From the NCBI RefSeq assembly GCF_013343235.1, contig NZ_CP040094.1, positions 566,501 through 630,500 on the forward strand: a stretch of 64,000 bases of DNA, in the 5' to 3' direction. Below the pieces are notes generated by a model. It did no database searches and was not told the origin of the DNA. It was given only the letters and a program-made list of their open reading frames with translations. The stretch comes from Nostoc sp. TCL240-02 (GTDB taxonomy: Bacteria; Cyanobacteriota; Cyanobacteriia; Cyanobacteriales; Nostocaceae). Positions 45,051-52,760 of this stretch are shown here, piece after piece (the first letter of the stretch is position 1; every line of letters begins with the position of its first letter). Made by a program: the position numbers and the translations under genes.

Positions 45051-45365
45051 ATGGCTTATATGTACATTCTTGAATGTGCTGATGGTAGTTACTACACGGG
45101 TAGTACAAAGGATCTTGAGCGGCGGCTGTGGCAACATCAACAAGGTGAGGGCGCAAACCATACGGCAAAACGATTGCCTGTGAAGCTAGTTTTCTGCGAG
45201 TATTATCAGTGCGTAGTGGATGCTTTTGAGCGTGAGAAGCAAGTGCAAGGTTGGAATCGAAAAAAGAAGCAAGCTCTGATTTCAGGGGATACAAATTTGT
45301 TGCATAAGTTAGCTGAATGTCAAAATGAAACTCATTACAGTAGATTAACTCGCTTCGACACTTAA
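45051..45365 (+). CDS. GIY-YIG nuclease-domain protein (UPF0213-like)
   Basis: 104 residues. The GIY-YIG core is degenerate at the start, MYILECADGSYYTGSTKDLERRLWQHQQG (YIL..YTG with the conserved Arg in the following helix), followed by LVFCEYYQCVVDAFEREKQVQGWNRKKKQALI with the conserved Glu. Stand-alone proteins of this family are common in bacteria; their DNA substrate is unknown. It lies among repeats and next to a WD40 remnant, a region of recent rearrangement. Confidence 0.85.
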   Translation: MAYMYILECADGSYYTGSTKDLERRLWQHQQGEGANHTAKRLPVKLVFCEYYQCVVDAFEREKQVQGWNRKKKQALISGDTNLLHKLAECQNETHYSRLTRFDT

Positions 45366-45490
45366 ACACTTCGTTCAGGATACCCTTCGACTTACTTCGA
45401 CTACGCCCTTCTCTACGAGAGGCTGCGCCAACGGCTACGCTCAGGACAAGCTCAGTACAAGTCGCTCAGGGTACTTTTCGACTTCGCTCA
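45366..45490. repeat. Interspersed repeat block
   Basis: Contains CTTCGACTTACTTCGACTAC, CTACGAGAGGCTGCGCCAAC, GGCTACGCTCAGGACAAG and TTTTCGACTTCGCTCAG. These are typical dispersed Nostoc repeat strings. No ORF. Confidence 0.55.
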
Positions 45491-45524
45491 GTTTACCTTC
45501 CCTGTAGCAGCTTCCGCCTTCCTT

Positions 45525-45770
45525 GCAGCAACTTCCGTTTTCACGTTTCCGTGTTTTGCGTAGCCTGGAGCAACTTCCGCGATCATTGCAGCAACTTCCA
45601 TCTTCACGTTTCCGTGTTTCGCGTAACCTGGAGCAACTTCCGCGATCGTTGCAGCAACTTCCATCTTCACGTTTCCGTGTTTCGCGTAGCCTGGAGCAAC
45701 TTCCGCGATCGTTGCAGCAACTTCCGTCTTCACGTTTCCGTGTTTTACGTAGCTTGTAGTAACTTCTGCT
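45525..45770. repeat. 63-bp tandem repeat (minisatellite), four units
   Basis: CACGTTTCCGTG recurs at 45542, 45605, 45668 and 45731, an exact 63-bp period. Each unit holds CACG-tttc-CGTG, GGAGCAACTTCC, a CGCGATCG core and GTTGCAGCAAC, so single strands can fold into hairpins. A partial unit precedes 45542. Units differ at only a few bases. Because 63 is a multiple of 3, several frames stay open; the minus-strand frame reads GNVKMEVAATIAEVAPGYAKH repeatedly but lacks a proper start. Confidence 0.9.
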
Positions 45771-45874
45771 TTGACTGAGGTTTTTTCTCAAAAATCAACA
45801 ATTTTACGTATGACAACCTTTTCCAAAATTGTCCACTATAGAGTTATCAGTAAATTGGAAAATGAGTATTAAAT

Positions 45875-46234
45875 ATGGCGAGACTAAAACGCAACTCACG
45901 TACTCTTGGCAAAGCTGAAGTACGTTTAGCAAGCATTAAATCAATAAGTCCAACTCTTGATGTTGGAGAGGGATTAACAGTCAAAGATTATACTGAAAAA
46001 ATCGCAAGCCTGAGAAAATCTCTAGAAGCATACAACACCACTCTCTCTACTATTGATGTCTTACGAACCCAAATCATTGAAAATGAACAAGATTTAGCAG
46101 ACTATTCTGAAAAAATCTTAAGTGGGATTGCTTATAGGTTTGGTAATAATAGCCATGAGTATCAGATGGCTGGAGGGACTCGGAAAAGCGATCGCAAGCG
46201 TGCTGTGCGTCAAAGCTTAGTTTTACCGAAGTAA
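45875..46234 (+). CDS. Conserved hypothetical coiled-coil protein
   Basis: 119 residues: MARLKRNSRTLGKAEVRLASIKSISPTLDVGEGLTVKDY, then a helical segment (TEKIASLRKSLEAYNTTLSTIDVLRTQIIENEQDLADYSEKIL) with heptad character. It ends GNNSHEYQMAGGTRKSDRKRAVRQ, which is basic. I recall similar small proteins in Nostocales genomes but know no function. The gene follows the 63-bp array by about 100 bp. Confidence 0.65.
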   Translation: MARLKRNSRTLGKAEVRLASIKSISPTLDVGEGLTVKDYTEKIASLRKSLEAYNTTLSTIDVLRTQIIENEQDLADYSEKILSGIAYRFGNNSHEYQMAGGTRKSDRKRAVRQSLVLPK

Positions 46235-46372
46235 GCGCGATTAAAGGCGATCTATGCGATCGCCAGAAATTACTGATTTAGCTTAAAAACTATTTTTAAT
46301 TAGGAACATACAAAGACACAAACAAAAGAATACATAATTAAAGTTCATCTGTGGTTTTTTGCCTTAAGTCTC

Positions 46373-47266
46373 ATGAATCGCCAGCTAGCTATTGAAGAAC
46401 CGATATTTTCTCATCTACCAGTGTTACCGCAAGAAGTAATTGCAGGTCTAGCGATATCTCCCGGAGGTCATTATCTTGATACGACGGTAGGCGGTGGAGG
46501 TCACAGCCGTTTAATTTTAGCAGCTGCACCAGATGTAAAATTAACGGCAATTGATCAAGATGAGGATGCTTTAGCAGCAGCGAGGAAAGAATTAGCAGAG
46601 TTTGGCGATCGCGTACAATTTATTTACAGCAATTTTGCTGACTACGAATTTCCCCCTAATACTTTCAATGGTATTCTCGCCGATTTAGGGGTAAGTTCTT
46701 ACCATTTAGACCAAGCAGAACGGGGTTTCAGCTTTCGCCAAGCTGCAAATTTAGATATGCGAATGGATCGAGGGCGATCGCTAACTGCTGCTGATGTGAT
46801 TAATAATTGGGATGAAGCAGAATTAGCTGATATTTTCTTTAAGTACGGTGAAGAGAGATTATCGCGGCGCATTGCTCGTCGGATTGTAGAACGGCGACCG
46901 TTGCACACAACCACAGAATTGGCTGATGCGATCGCTTCTTCAGTTCCCCCCAAATACCGTTATGGGAGAATTCATCCCGCTACCCGCGTTTTTCAAGCTC
47001 TGCGAATTGTCGTCAATGACGAGTTAAAATCTCTAGAAACCTTTTTAGATAAAGCACCAAATGCCCTTGTCCCTGGTGGCAAAATTGCCATTATCAGTTT
47101 TCATAGTTTGGAAGATCGCCCGGTGAAGCATGGTTTAAGAAATTCACCTTTATTAAAAGTTTTGACAAAAAAACCAATTATTGCACGAGACGAGGAAATT
47201 AGTCAGAATCCGCGATCGCGATCGGCCAAACTCAGGGTAGCCGAAAGAGTTCTGAATATTGAATAA
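46373..47266 (+). CDS. rsmH: 16S rRNA (cytosine-1402-N4)-methyltransferase
   Basis: 297 residues. Family motifs are [13 protein letters not shown], the SAM-binding [88 protein letters not shown] and [12 protein letters not shown]. RsmH adds the N4-methyl of m4Cm1402 in the ribosomal P site. Unlike in many bacteria it is not in a dcw cell-division cluster here, which is normal for cyanobacteria. Confidence 0.96.
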   Translation: MNRQLAIEEPIFSHLPVLPQEVIAGLAISPGGHYLDTTVGGGGHSRLILAAAPDVKLTAIDQDEDALAAARKELAEFGDRVQFIYSNFADYEFPPNTFNGILADLGVSSYHLDQAERGFSFRQAANLDMRMDRGRSLTAADVINNWDEAELADIFFKYGEERLSRRIARRIVERRPLHTTTELADAIASSVPPKYRYGRIHPATRVFQALRIVVNDELKSLETFLDKAPNALVPGGKIAIISFHSLEDRPVKHGLRNSPLLKVLTKKPIIARDEEISQNPRSRSAKLRVAERVLNIE

Positions 47267-47274
47267 GGGGGATG

Positions 47275-47460
47275 AGTGGATAAAGAGGCAGGGGAGCAGG
47301 GGAGGTAGGGGGACAAGGGGGACAAGGGGGAATTATTGAATAAGTCTCTCCCTTGTCTTCCCCCTCTACCTTGTCTCTTCTTCATGCCCAATGCCCACTT
47401 GCCCTGAGCGGAGCCGAAGGGATGCCCAATTCCCAATTCTCAATTCCCAATTCCCTAAAA
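47275..47460. repeat. Polypurine/polypyrimidine interspersed repeat with flanking simple repeats
   Basis: GGGGGACAAGGGGGACAAGG, then GGAATTATTGAATAAGTCTC, CCCTTGTCTTCCCCC and GCCCTGAGCGGAGCCGAAGG. The same order recurs, in the same orientation, at 54800-54925. Its purine and pyrimidine arms are complementary. Simple CCCAATTCCCAATT units follow. Confidence 0.75.
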
Positions 47461-47506
47461 CAACAATCTGCTAATCTAGCGTTGTTGAAGAGTTGAAAAA
47501 TAATAG

Positions 47507-48160
47507 ATGGAAATTAGTAATCTGTTTACAGCAGGTGGCATAGTTATGTGGCCTCTGCTGGCATTCTCTTTGTTAGGTGTGGCGCTGATTATCGAGCGGA
47601 TCATCTTTTGGGTAAGAATAAATAATCGCCAAAATAAGGTAGTGCGAGAGGTGTTACAGTTTTATCGCCTTGATAATGTAGTTAGTGCTTTAGATAAGTT
47701 GCAAAAGAATGCTGATTTACCCATTGCCCGAATTTTTTTAGCAGCTTTAGAATTAGAAGAGCCGACACCAGAGGAATTTCGTTTGGCATTAGAAAGTGAA
47801 GCACAAGCCGAAATTCCCTTACTTAAGCGATCGCAAAACATTTTTGAGACAATTATTGGTCTTGCGCCGTTGTTGGGACTTCTCGGCACTGTCTTAGGAT
47901 TAATTAACTCCTTTGCCTCTCTAAATCTTGGAGATGTGGGAGGTACTAAAACAACAGGTGTCACATCTGGGATTAGTGAAGCTTTAGTATCCACAGCATC
48001 AGGATTAGTAGTAGCAATCTTTACACTATTATTTGCTAATACTTTCCGGGGACTCTATCAGCGCCAGATAGCTTGGATTCAAGAATATGGTGGACAGTTA
48101 GAATTACTCTACCGCCGTCGCTACGAAAGAGGCGATAAATCCCATGCACCTACCAGATGA
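47507..48160 (+). CDS. MotA/TolQ/ExbB-family proton channel protein
   Basis: 217 residues. TM1 is at about 10-32 (GGIVMWPLLAFSLLGVALIIERIIF), a cytoplasmic loop at about 35-105, TM2 at about 112-137 (ETIIGLAPLLGLLGTVLGLINSF) and TM3 at about 155-180 (ALVSTASGLVVAIFTLLFANTF). The GLLGTVLG and STASGLVVAI motifs match ExbB/TolQ. Such pentamers with an ExbD dimer use the proton gradient to energise TonB-dependent import. No exbD follows here, so the partner is encoded elsewhere or the protein acts in another motor. Confidence 0.88.
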   Translation: MEISNLFTAGGIVMWPLLAFSLLGVALIIERIIFWVRINNRQNKVVREVLQFYRLDNVVSALDKLQKNADLPIARIFLAALELEEPTPEEFRLALESEAQAEIPLLKRSQNIFETIIGLAPLLGLLGTVLGLINSFASLNLGDVGGTKTTGVTSGISEALVSTASGLVVAIFTLLFANTFRGLYQRQIAWIQEYGGQLELLYRRRYERGDKSHAPTR

Positions 48161-48306
48161 AGCGAAACTGGATAATTGTAAATTAGCAATCGGTAATTGG
48201 GATTAGTTTACTACTTGTTACCAATTTTGCTCTGCAATTTTTGACTCTATATAGTGTTCTAAAATAACAAATAGCTTTTTCGCTACACTTTTTGAGGGAA
48301 TATTCC

Positions 48307-48513
48307 ATGACTATTTGGGTAAATGAGCAAATTGATCCGTCTGGGATGATTCATGCCTGTATTGCTACTTGTAATGAATCTCAAGCTAAAGAGTGTCATG
48401 ATTCCTTCCAGAATAATTTGACCGAGAAGCAAAAGGCAGCAGGTTGGATAGCGCAATTGCGGACAGTTAATTCTTGGGATGAAGTGCCGGTGAATTCTTT
48501 AAAACTCAATTAA
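48307..48513 (+). CDS. Small conserved hypothetical protein
   Basis: 68 residues from the ATG at 48307 (MTIWVNEQIDPSGMIHACIATCNESQAKECHDSFQNNL); a frame extension to a TTG at 48292 is less likely. GAGGGA lies 10-15 nt before the ATG. It is soluble, acidic and has three cysteines. I do not recognise a family. It ends VNSWDEVPVNSLKLN. Confidence 0.6.
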   Translation: MTIWVNEQIDPSGMIHACIATCNESQAKECHDSFQNNLTEKQKAAGWIAQLRTVNSWDEVPVNSLKLN

Positions 48514-48811
48514 TTGGGTGAGATGGAGTTAATTTTTTGGGGTTTTAATCGAACGGATTTCAGGAGCGTAGGCGTAGCCAGCTAGATGCATCGCTTGTCT
48601 ACACTTATGCTAATGCCTACAGGGATCGCAGCAAATCCCATAAACACAGGTTAATAAAGGATAAAATTCGGATTAAAATTCTAAAATTATTAGCAAATGC
48701 TTCTAAAAAAAGTAACATGAAAAAGGAAAATGATGATTTTTCTGAACTTTTAAGAGCTATCATCTATACCGTAGATTAAATTTAAAAACTTGTATAAGTC
48801 AAATCAATTTA
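48514..48811. other. Spacer with one interspersed repeat
   Basis: About 298 bp. GGAGCGTAGGCGTAGCCAGC followed by TAGATGCATCGC (48562-48593) is a diverged GGCATCGC-family repeat. A 20-codon frame at about 48718 is too short to support. Confidence 0.45.
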
Positions 48812-49369
48812 GTGAACTATCCCAAGGTTTACACTTCGGAGCAAGCCTGTCCTATTAATTTAGTTGGCGAAACGGGACAAGCGGTTCAAATTTCAATTCA
48901 TGCTCCCAGTCAATATATCTGTGCCAACTGCGAACGGATATTACCAGATTGGAAACGGCAGCCATTTTTAAGAGTAGTGATTGTCTTACAGCGATCGCGT
49001 TATCAATTAGTCAAAAAGACGGCAGAAGTAGAGACAGAGAAAGAACGCTTACGAGAAAAGTTTATGCGATTTGGCTGTGATTTAGCATTTAATCTGCGCG
49101 ATCGCGGCTATTTAACAGACTTAATCGACCCTCGTACAGGCTACCCTTTACTGTCTCATCCCGGAGCAATTCCCCACGACGACACAGCAGTTGTCAAAGC
49201 TTTACTTAATTATCCAGTGATTAAAAATCAATGCCGTGTACTAGTGCATCCTGAATGGGGTGCAGCAGTTTATCCTAGCATTTTGATATCAGAAGCTCCG
49301 CCAATTTTGATCGAATGGGTTGCAAAAGGTATAGCATCCATGCATGGGTGGAAAGAAATTGATCGTTAA
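48812..49369 (+). CDS. MMADHC-like protein (methylmalonic aciduria and homocystinuria type D family)
   Basis: 185 residues from a GTG at 48812. The phrase RLREKFMRFGCDLAFNLRDRGYLTDLIDPRTGYPLLSHPGAIPHDD, then CRVLVHPEWGAAVYPSILISEAPP, resembles the C-terminal, nitroreductase-like domain of MMADHC as I recall it; cyanobacterial proteins carry that annotation. Human MMADHC accepts cobalamin from MMACHC and directs it to methionine synthase or methylmalonyl-CoA mutase. The cyanobacterial role is unproven. An N-terminal CxxC (YICANCERI) is a possible thiol or metal site. No cobalamin riboswitch is visible upstream. Confidence 0.65.
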   Translation: MNYPKVYTSEQACPINLVGETGQAVQISIHAPSQYICANCERILPDWKRQPFLRVVIVLQRSRYQLVKKTAEVETEKERLREKFMRFGCDLAFNLRDRGYLTDLIDPRTGYPLLSHPGAIPHDDTAVVKALLNYPVIKNQCRVLVHPEWGAAVYPSILISEAPPILIEWVAKGIASMHGWKEIDR

Positions 49370-49632
49370 TTGGGAATTGGGAATTGCGAATTGGTTATTT
49401 GTCCCTCATATCTTTATGTATGTTAGAAATGGGTATGTAAGGACGCATAGTAACACCTGTGTCTCCAGATAACTTCTTCCAGAAAACTAGGACTGTTGAA
49501 GCTTCTAATAGTGCGGCTTGCTACTTCCCTCTCATGAGTGAAACTACTTATAGAAAAAGGGAACGGGGAACTGCTAAAAAGAAATAAAAGTGTACTGAGT
49601 TTTTTTCAGAAATCAAATATGAGTCCTAATAG

Positions 49633-50658
49633 CTAATCAAATTGACAAATAGACTTTGGTTTTACAGGACAATTTTTGGGTGCAAGCGAGTTATTCTTAA
49701 TATTAAGAAAAGTCAATTTTGTCAGAGCGGATAAAGGCTTGATATTGCTGATTTCATTTGAGTTAAGGGAGAGTTCAGTCAAATTAGTCAGAGCAGATAA
49801 AGGCTTGACATCGCTAATTTTATTTGATTCAAGAGAGAGAAAAGTCAATTTTGTCAGAGCGGATAAAGGCTTGATATCGCTGATTTCATTTGAGTTAAGG
49901 TAGAGATAAGTCAAATTAGTCAGAGTGGACAAAGGCTTAATATTGCTGATTTGATTCTCGCGCAGGGAGAGAGAAGTTAAATTAGTCAAAGCAGACAAAT
50001 GCTTGATATCGCGGATTTCATTTGAGCGGAGAGAAAGAGCAGTCAAATGAGTCAGAGTGGACAAAGGTTTGATATCGGTGATTTCATTTGTCCCGAGGTC
50101 GATAGAAGTCAAATTAGTCAGAGCAGACAAAGGTTTGATATTACTGATTTCATTTATGCCAAGGTCAAGAGAAGTCAATTTTGTCAGAGCAGACAAAGGC
50201 TTGATATCGCTGATTTTATTTGAGTGGAGGGAGAGAGAAGTCAATTTTGTCAGAGTAGATAAAGGCTTGATCTCGCTAATTTCATTGAAATTGAGGTCTA
50301 TAGAAGTCAAATTAGTTAGAGCAGACAAATGCTTGATATCACTAATTTTATTTGAGCCGAGGTCAAGAGAAGTCAATTTTGTCAGAGCAGACAAAGGCTT
50401 GATATCACTGATTTTATTTGAGTTGAGGTTAAGAGAAGTCAAATTAGTCAGTTTTTGGTTAGCCTGCTTGCAGTTTTGAGTTTGGGCTTTTTCTAAAAGA
50501 ACTTCAACAGTATGTTTTGTCTGTGAAGGTAAAGTTGATTTCTGCTCACACCAATCTGTAAAGCTTTTGGGAGTTGTCAGAGGAGCAGCAATAGCCTGTG
50601 TGGTGTAAAATCCCAAAGTAAAAGTGTATATTGTGGTGATGCTAAATGTAAGTTTCAT
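49633..50658 (-). CDS. Secreted internalin-like leucine-rich repeat protein
   Basis: 341 residues. A signal peptide (TIYTFTLGFYTTQAIAAP) is followed by a cap segment (FTDWCEQKSTLPSQTKHTVEVLLEKA). Twelve 22-residue LRRs follow, of the type LTSLDLGSNKISDIKPLSALTK, and a Cys-containing end (NCPVKPKSICQFD). The 22-residue period with Ixx(I/V)xxLxxLxxL matches the bacterial SDS22/internalin class, which makes curved solenoids for protein binding. At the DNA level it is a 66-bp repeat, about 49690-50450, probably prone to copy-number change. The ligand is unknown. Confidence 0.88.
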   Translation of the reverse strand: MKLTFSITTIYTFTLGFYTTQAIAAPLTTPKSFTDWCEQKSTLPSQTKHTVEVLLEKAQTQNCKQANQKLTNLTSLNLNSNKISDIKPLSALTKLTSLDLGSNKISDIKHLSALTNLTSIDLNFNEISEIKPLSTLTKLTSLSLHSNKISDIKPLSALTKLTSLDLGINEISNIKPLSALTNLTSIDLGTNEITDIKPLSTLTHLTALSLRSNEIRDIKHLSALTNLTSLSLRENQISNIKPLSTLTNLTYLYLNSNEISDIKPLSALTKLTFLSLESNKISDVKPLSALTNLTELSLNSNEISNIKPLSALTKLTFLNIKNNSLAPKNCPVKPKSICQFD

Positions 50659-50728
50659 CGCATGAAATTATACTTTTAATGTATGCAATTACACTATACA
50701 TAGATTATTTAAAGCTTGGTATAAAAAA

Positions 50729-51745
50729 CTAGCTATTTTTCGGTCGTCGCAATTTCTGAGAACCAATTGGGCCGAGGATTTGGTTTAGGCTACGCAACTG
50801 TTCTGCTGTACCCATACCGATTAGCCGATCGCCCGGCATTAACACCGTATCGCCTGTGGGGCCACCAATTAAAGTCCCATCAGCGCGGCGAATTGCCAGA
50901 ACTAATGCCCCAGATTGCGATCGCAATCTCGCTTTTTGCAAACTCTGACCCACAAAAGGACAAAAAGCCGGGTCGAGTAAAAATTCTTCCATATATAACT
51001 GACGGTCTGCACCTGTCAGAATCCCGTCTACAAAATCTAACACTTGGGGTCTGAGTGCCGCAGCAGCCATGCGCTTCCCACCAGTAATATAGGGGGATAT
51101 CACTTCATCTGCACCACCGCGTCGTAACTTCTGTAAAGCTTCTTCTGTACTTGCGCGGGCAATCACCCGAATTCCTGAGTTCAGTGTTTTGGCTGATAAA
51201 ACTATATATAAATTTTCGGCATCGGAAGGTAGGGCTGCAACAATACACATCGCCCGTTCAATACCAACTTTCAGAAGCGTATCATCTAGGGTAGCATCAC
51301 CTTGGAATGCTGTATAACCTTCTGCTTGCGCCCTTTGCACAGATTCCATATCAGCATCAATCACTACAAAAGGTACGCCTTCTGCCTGAAATTCCTTAGC
51401 AATTTGACGACCAGTACGGCTAAATCCACAAATGATGTAGTGTTCTGACAGGGATTCCATTAACCGCCTCTGTTGCTGTAGCCGAATTCCTTCTTGAAAG
51501 TAGCCTTGAATGATCGCTTCTGTAAATCTGTTGACAATGTAACCGATATTAACCACACCCAACAAAATCAGGGCAATCGTAAACAATCGTCCTCGGCTAC
51601 CTAGTGGATGAGTCTCACCGTATCCCACAGTCGCTAGAGTGATGACTGTCATGTAAGCCGCATCTTCCCATGCCCAGCCCTCCACTAATGAGTACCACGA
51701 AGTGCCAATAAGGAAAACACCGCCAAGAGCGATCGCCCCGGCCAT
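50729..51745 (-). CDS. Ion-channel protein with TrkA-N/RCK cytoplasmic domains (K+ channel family)
   Basis: 338 residues. TM1 is followed by the pore helix and K+ selectivity filter (MTVITLATVGYGETHPL) and TM2 (LFTIALILLGVVNIGYIV). A Rossmann RCK domain follows (YIICGFSRTGRQIAKEF, then VIDADMESVQ, FQGDATLDDTLL), then a TrkA-C domain (LVLAIRRADGTLIGGPTGDTVLMPGDRLIGMG). It probably forms a ligand-gated potassium channel. The ATG at 51745 has AAAGGAG upstream. The upstream in-frame codons EQKYQRIQKEL look protein-like but no start codon precedes them before a stop. Confidence 0.88.
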   Translation of the reverse strand: MAGAIALGGVFLIGTSWYSLVEGWAWEDAAYMTVITLATVGYGETHPLGSRGRLFTIALILLGVVNIGYIVNRFTEAIIQGYFQEGIRLQQQRRLMESLSEHYIICGFSRTGRQIAKEFQAEGVPFVVIDADMESVQRAQAEGYTAFQGDATLDDTLLKVGIERAMCIVAALPSDAENLYIVLSAKTLNSGIRVIARASTEEALQKLRRGGADEVISPYITGGKRMAAAALRPQVLDFVDGILTGADRQLYMEEFLLDPAFCPFVGQSLQKARLRSQSGALVLAIRRADGTLIGGPTGDTVLMPGDRLIGMGTAEQLRSLNQILGPIGSQKLRRPKNS

Positions 51746-51882
51746 TAACTCCTTTTGGATACGTTGATATTTTTGCTCAAGTGTTGAAAATGAAGTAACA
51801 ATAGTACTTTTAACCTACTTTTTCTAGTTTTCTGCTAACTTTTTAGTATATTTAAACTCAGTTTGACTTTGAGGATTAACTG

Positions 51883-52506
51883 ATGACTCAAGCCCTACAA
51901 AGAAAACTAGTTACGTTTGAAGAATTTATCACTAAATACCCTGATAACTCAAATAAACGCTACGAATTGCACGATGGAGTAGTAATTGAGATATCACCAC
52001 CGATAGGCGACCATCAGGAGATTATTTTATTTTTAATTGAGAGATTTATTTTAGAATATACCCGACTGAAGCTGTCTTATGGCTGTTCCAAAACAGCATT
52101 CGTAAAACCATCTGAAAGTGAATCTGCTTATTTACCAGATGTGTTGTTGTTAAACCGCCCCAACCTAGTAAATGAACCTTTGTGGAAAAAAGAATCCACT
52201 CTTACTCAAGCAGAGTCAATTCCTTTGGTAGTTGAGGTCGTAAGTACAAACTGGAGAGATGATTATTTTACAAAATTGGGTCGTTATCAAGAAATCGGCA
52301 TTCCTGAATATTGGATTGTAGACTATGCAGCACTGGGAGGCAGACGATTTATAGGCAACCCCAAACAGCCGACAATATCGATTTATTCACTAGTTGAGGG
52401 TGAATACCAACTCGACCTATTTCGTGGAAGCCAATCCATCCAATCACCCACTTTCCCAGAATTGGATTTAACGGCAGAGCAGATATTTAATGCTGGTAAT
52501 ATTTAA
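51883..52506 (+). CDS. Uma2-family (DUF820) nuclease-like protein, second copy
   Basis: 207 residues: LVTFEEFITKYPDNSNKRYELHDGVVIEI, ESAYLPDVLLLNRP, IPLVVEVVSTNWRDDYFTKLGRYQEIGIPEYWIVDY and a closing FPELDLTAEQIFNAG. It has the same core as the protein at 43572 but only moderate similarity, so they are separate family members, not a recent duplication. The insert AALGGRRFIGNPKQPT is typical of the sub-group. Role unknown. Confidence 0.86.
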   Translation: MTQALQRKLVTFEEFITKYPDNSNKRYELHDGVVIEISPPIGDHQEIILFLIERFILEYTRLKLSYGCSKTAFVKPSESESAYLPDVLLLNRPNLVNEPLWKKESTLTQAESIPLVVEVVSTNWRDDYFTKLGRYQEIGIPEYWIVDYAALGGRRFIGNPKQPTISIYSLVEGEYQLDLFRGSQSIQSPTFPELDLTAEQIFNAGNI

Positions 52507-52595
52507 ACGGCATTTTTTGAACCGATCAAAATACCTGAAAGTCTTGTCCGTACTTGAATACGTCGATTTTATTTAATGCTTTTTTTAATTAAAGC

Positions 52596-52642
52596 CACAC
52601 TTCATACTTCATTCTGTAGCAAAAAATGAAGTATGAAATGTG
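52596..52642 (+). terminator. Long hairpin after the second Uma2 gene
   Basis: CACACTTCATACTTCATT pairs with AATGAAGTATGAAATGTG over 18 positions with one mismatch; the loop is 11 nt. It lies about 90 bp after the stop at 52506. No T-run follows, so termination is probable but not certain. Confidence 0.5.
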
Positions 52643-52760
52643 AGCTATAAACGTTAACTTAAAAAGAAGTACGAGTTGTGCTGGATAAAAAGTAATTTTT
52701 AAGGATTTCTAGCAAACTAGTAAATAACTATATAATGAAAAACTTTCAGGAGGAGCGGTA

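Noticed and set aside
45525..45770. Possible CRISPR array
   Set aside because: The repeats are directly adjacent 63-bp units with no unique spacers and no cas genes.
45441..45791. Several overlapping ORFs on both strands over the 63-bp repeat
   Set aside because: The period is a multiple of three, so any open frame repeats. Different frames are equally open and none has a convincing start or ribosome binding site.
50057..50479. 140-codon plus-strand ORF
   Set aside because: It is the mirror of the leucine-rich repeat gene; the 66-bp units keep both strands open. No start signal or family match.
51746..51800. N-terminal extension of the K+ channel gene
   Set aside because: The upstream codons look protein-like, but a stop occurs before any ATG, GTG or TTG, and the ATG at 51745 has a good Shine-Dalgarno.
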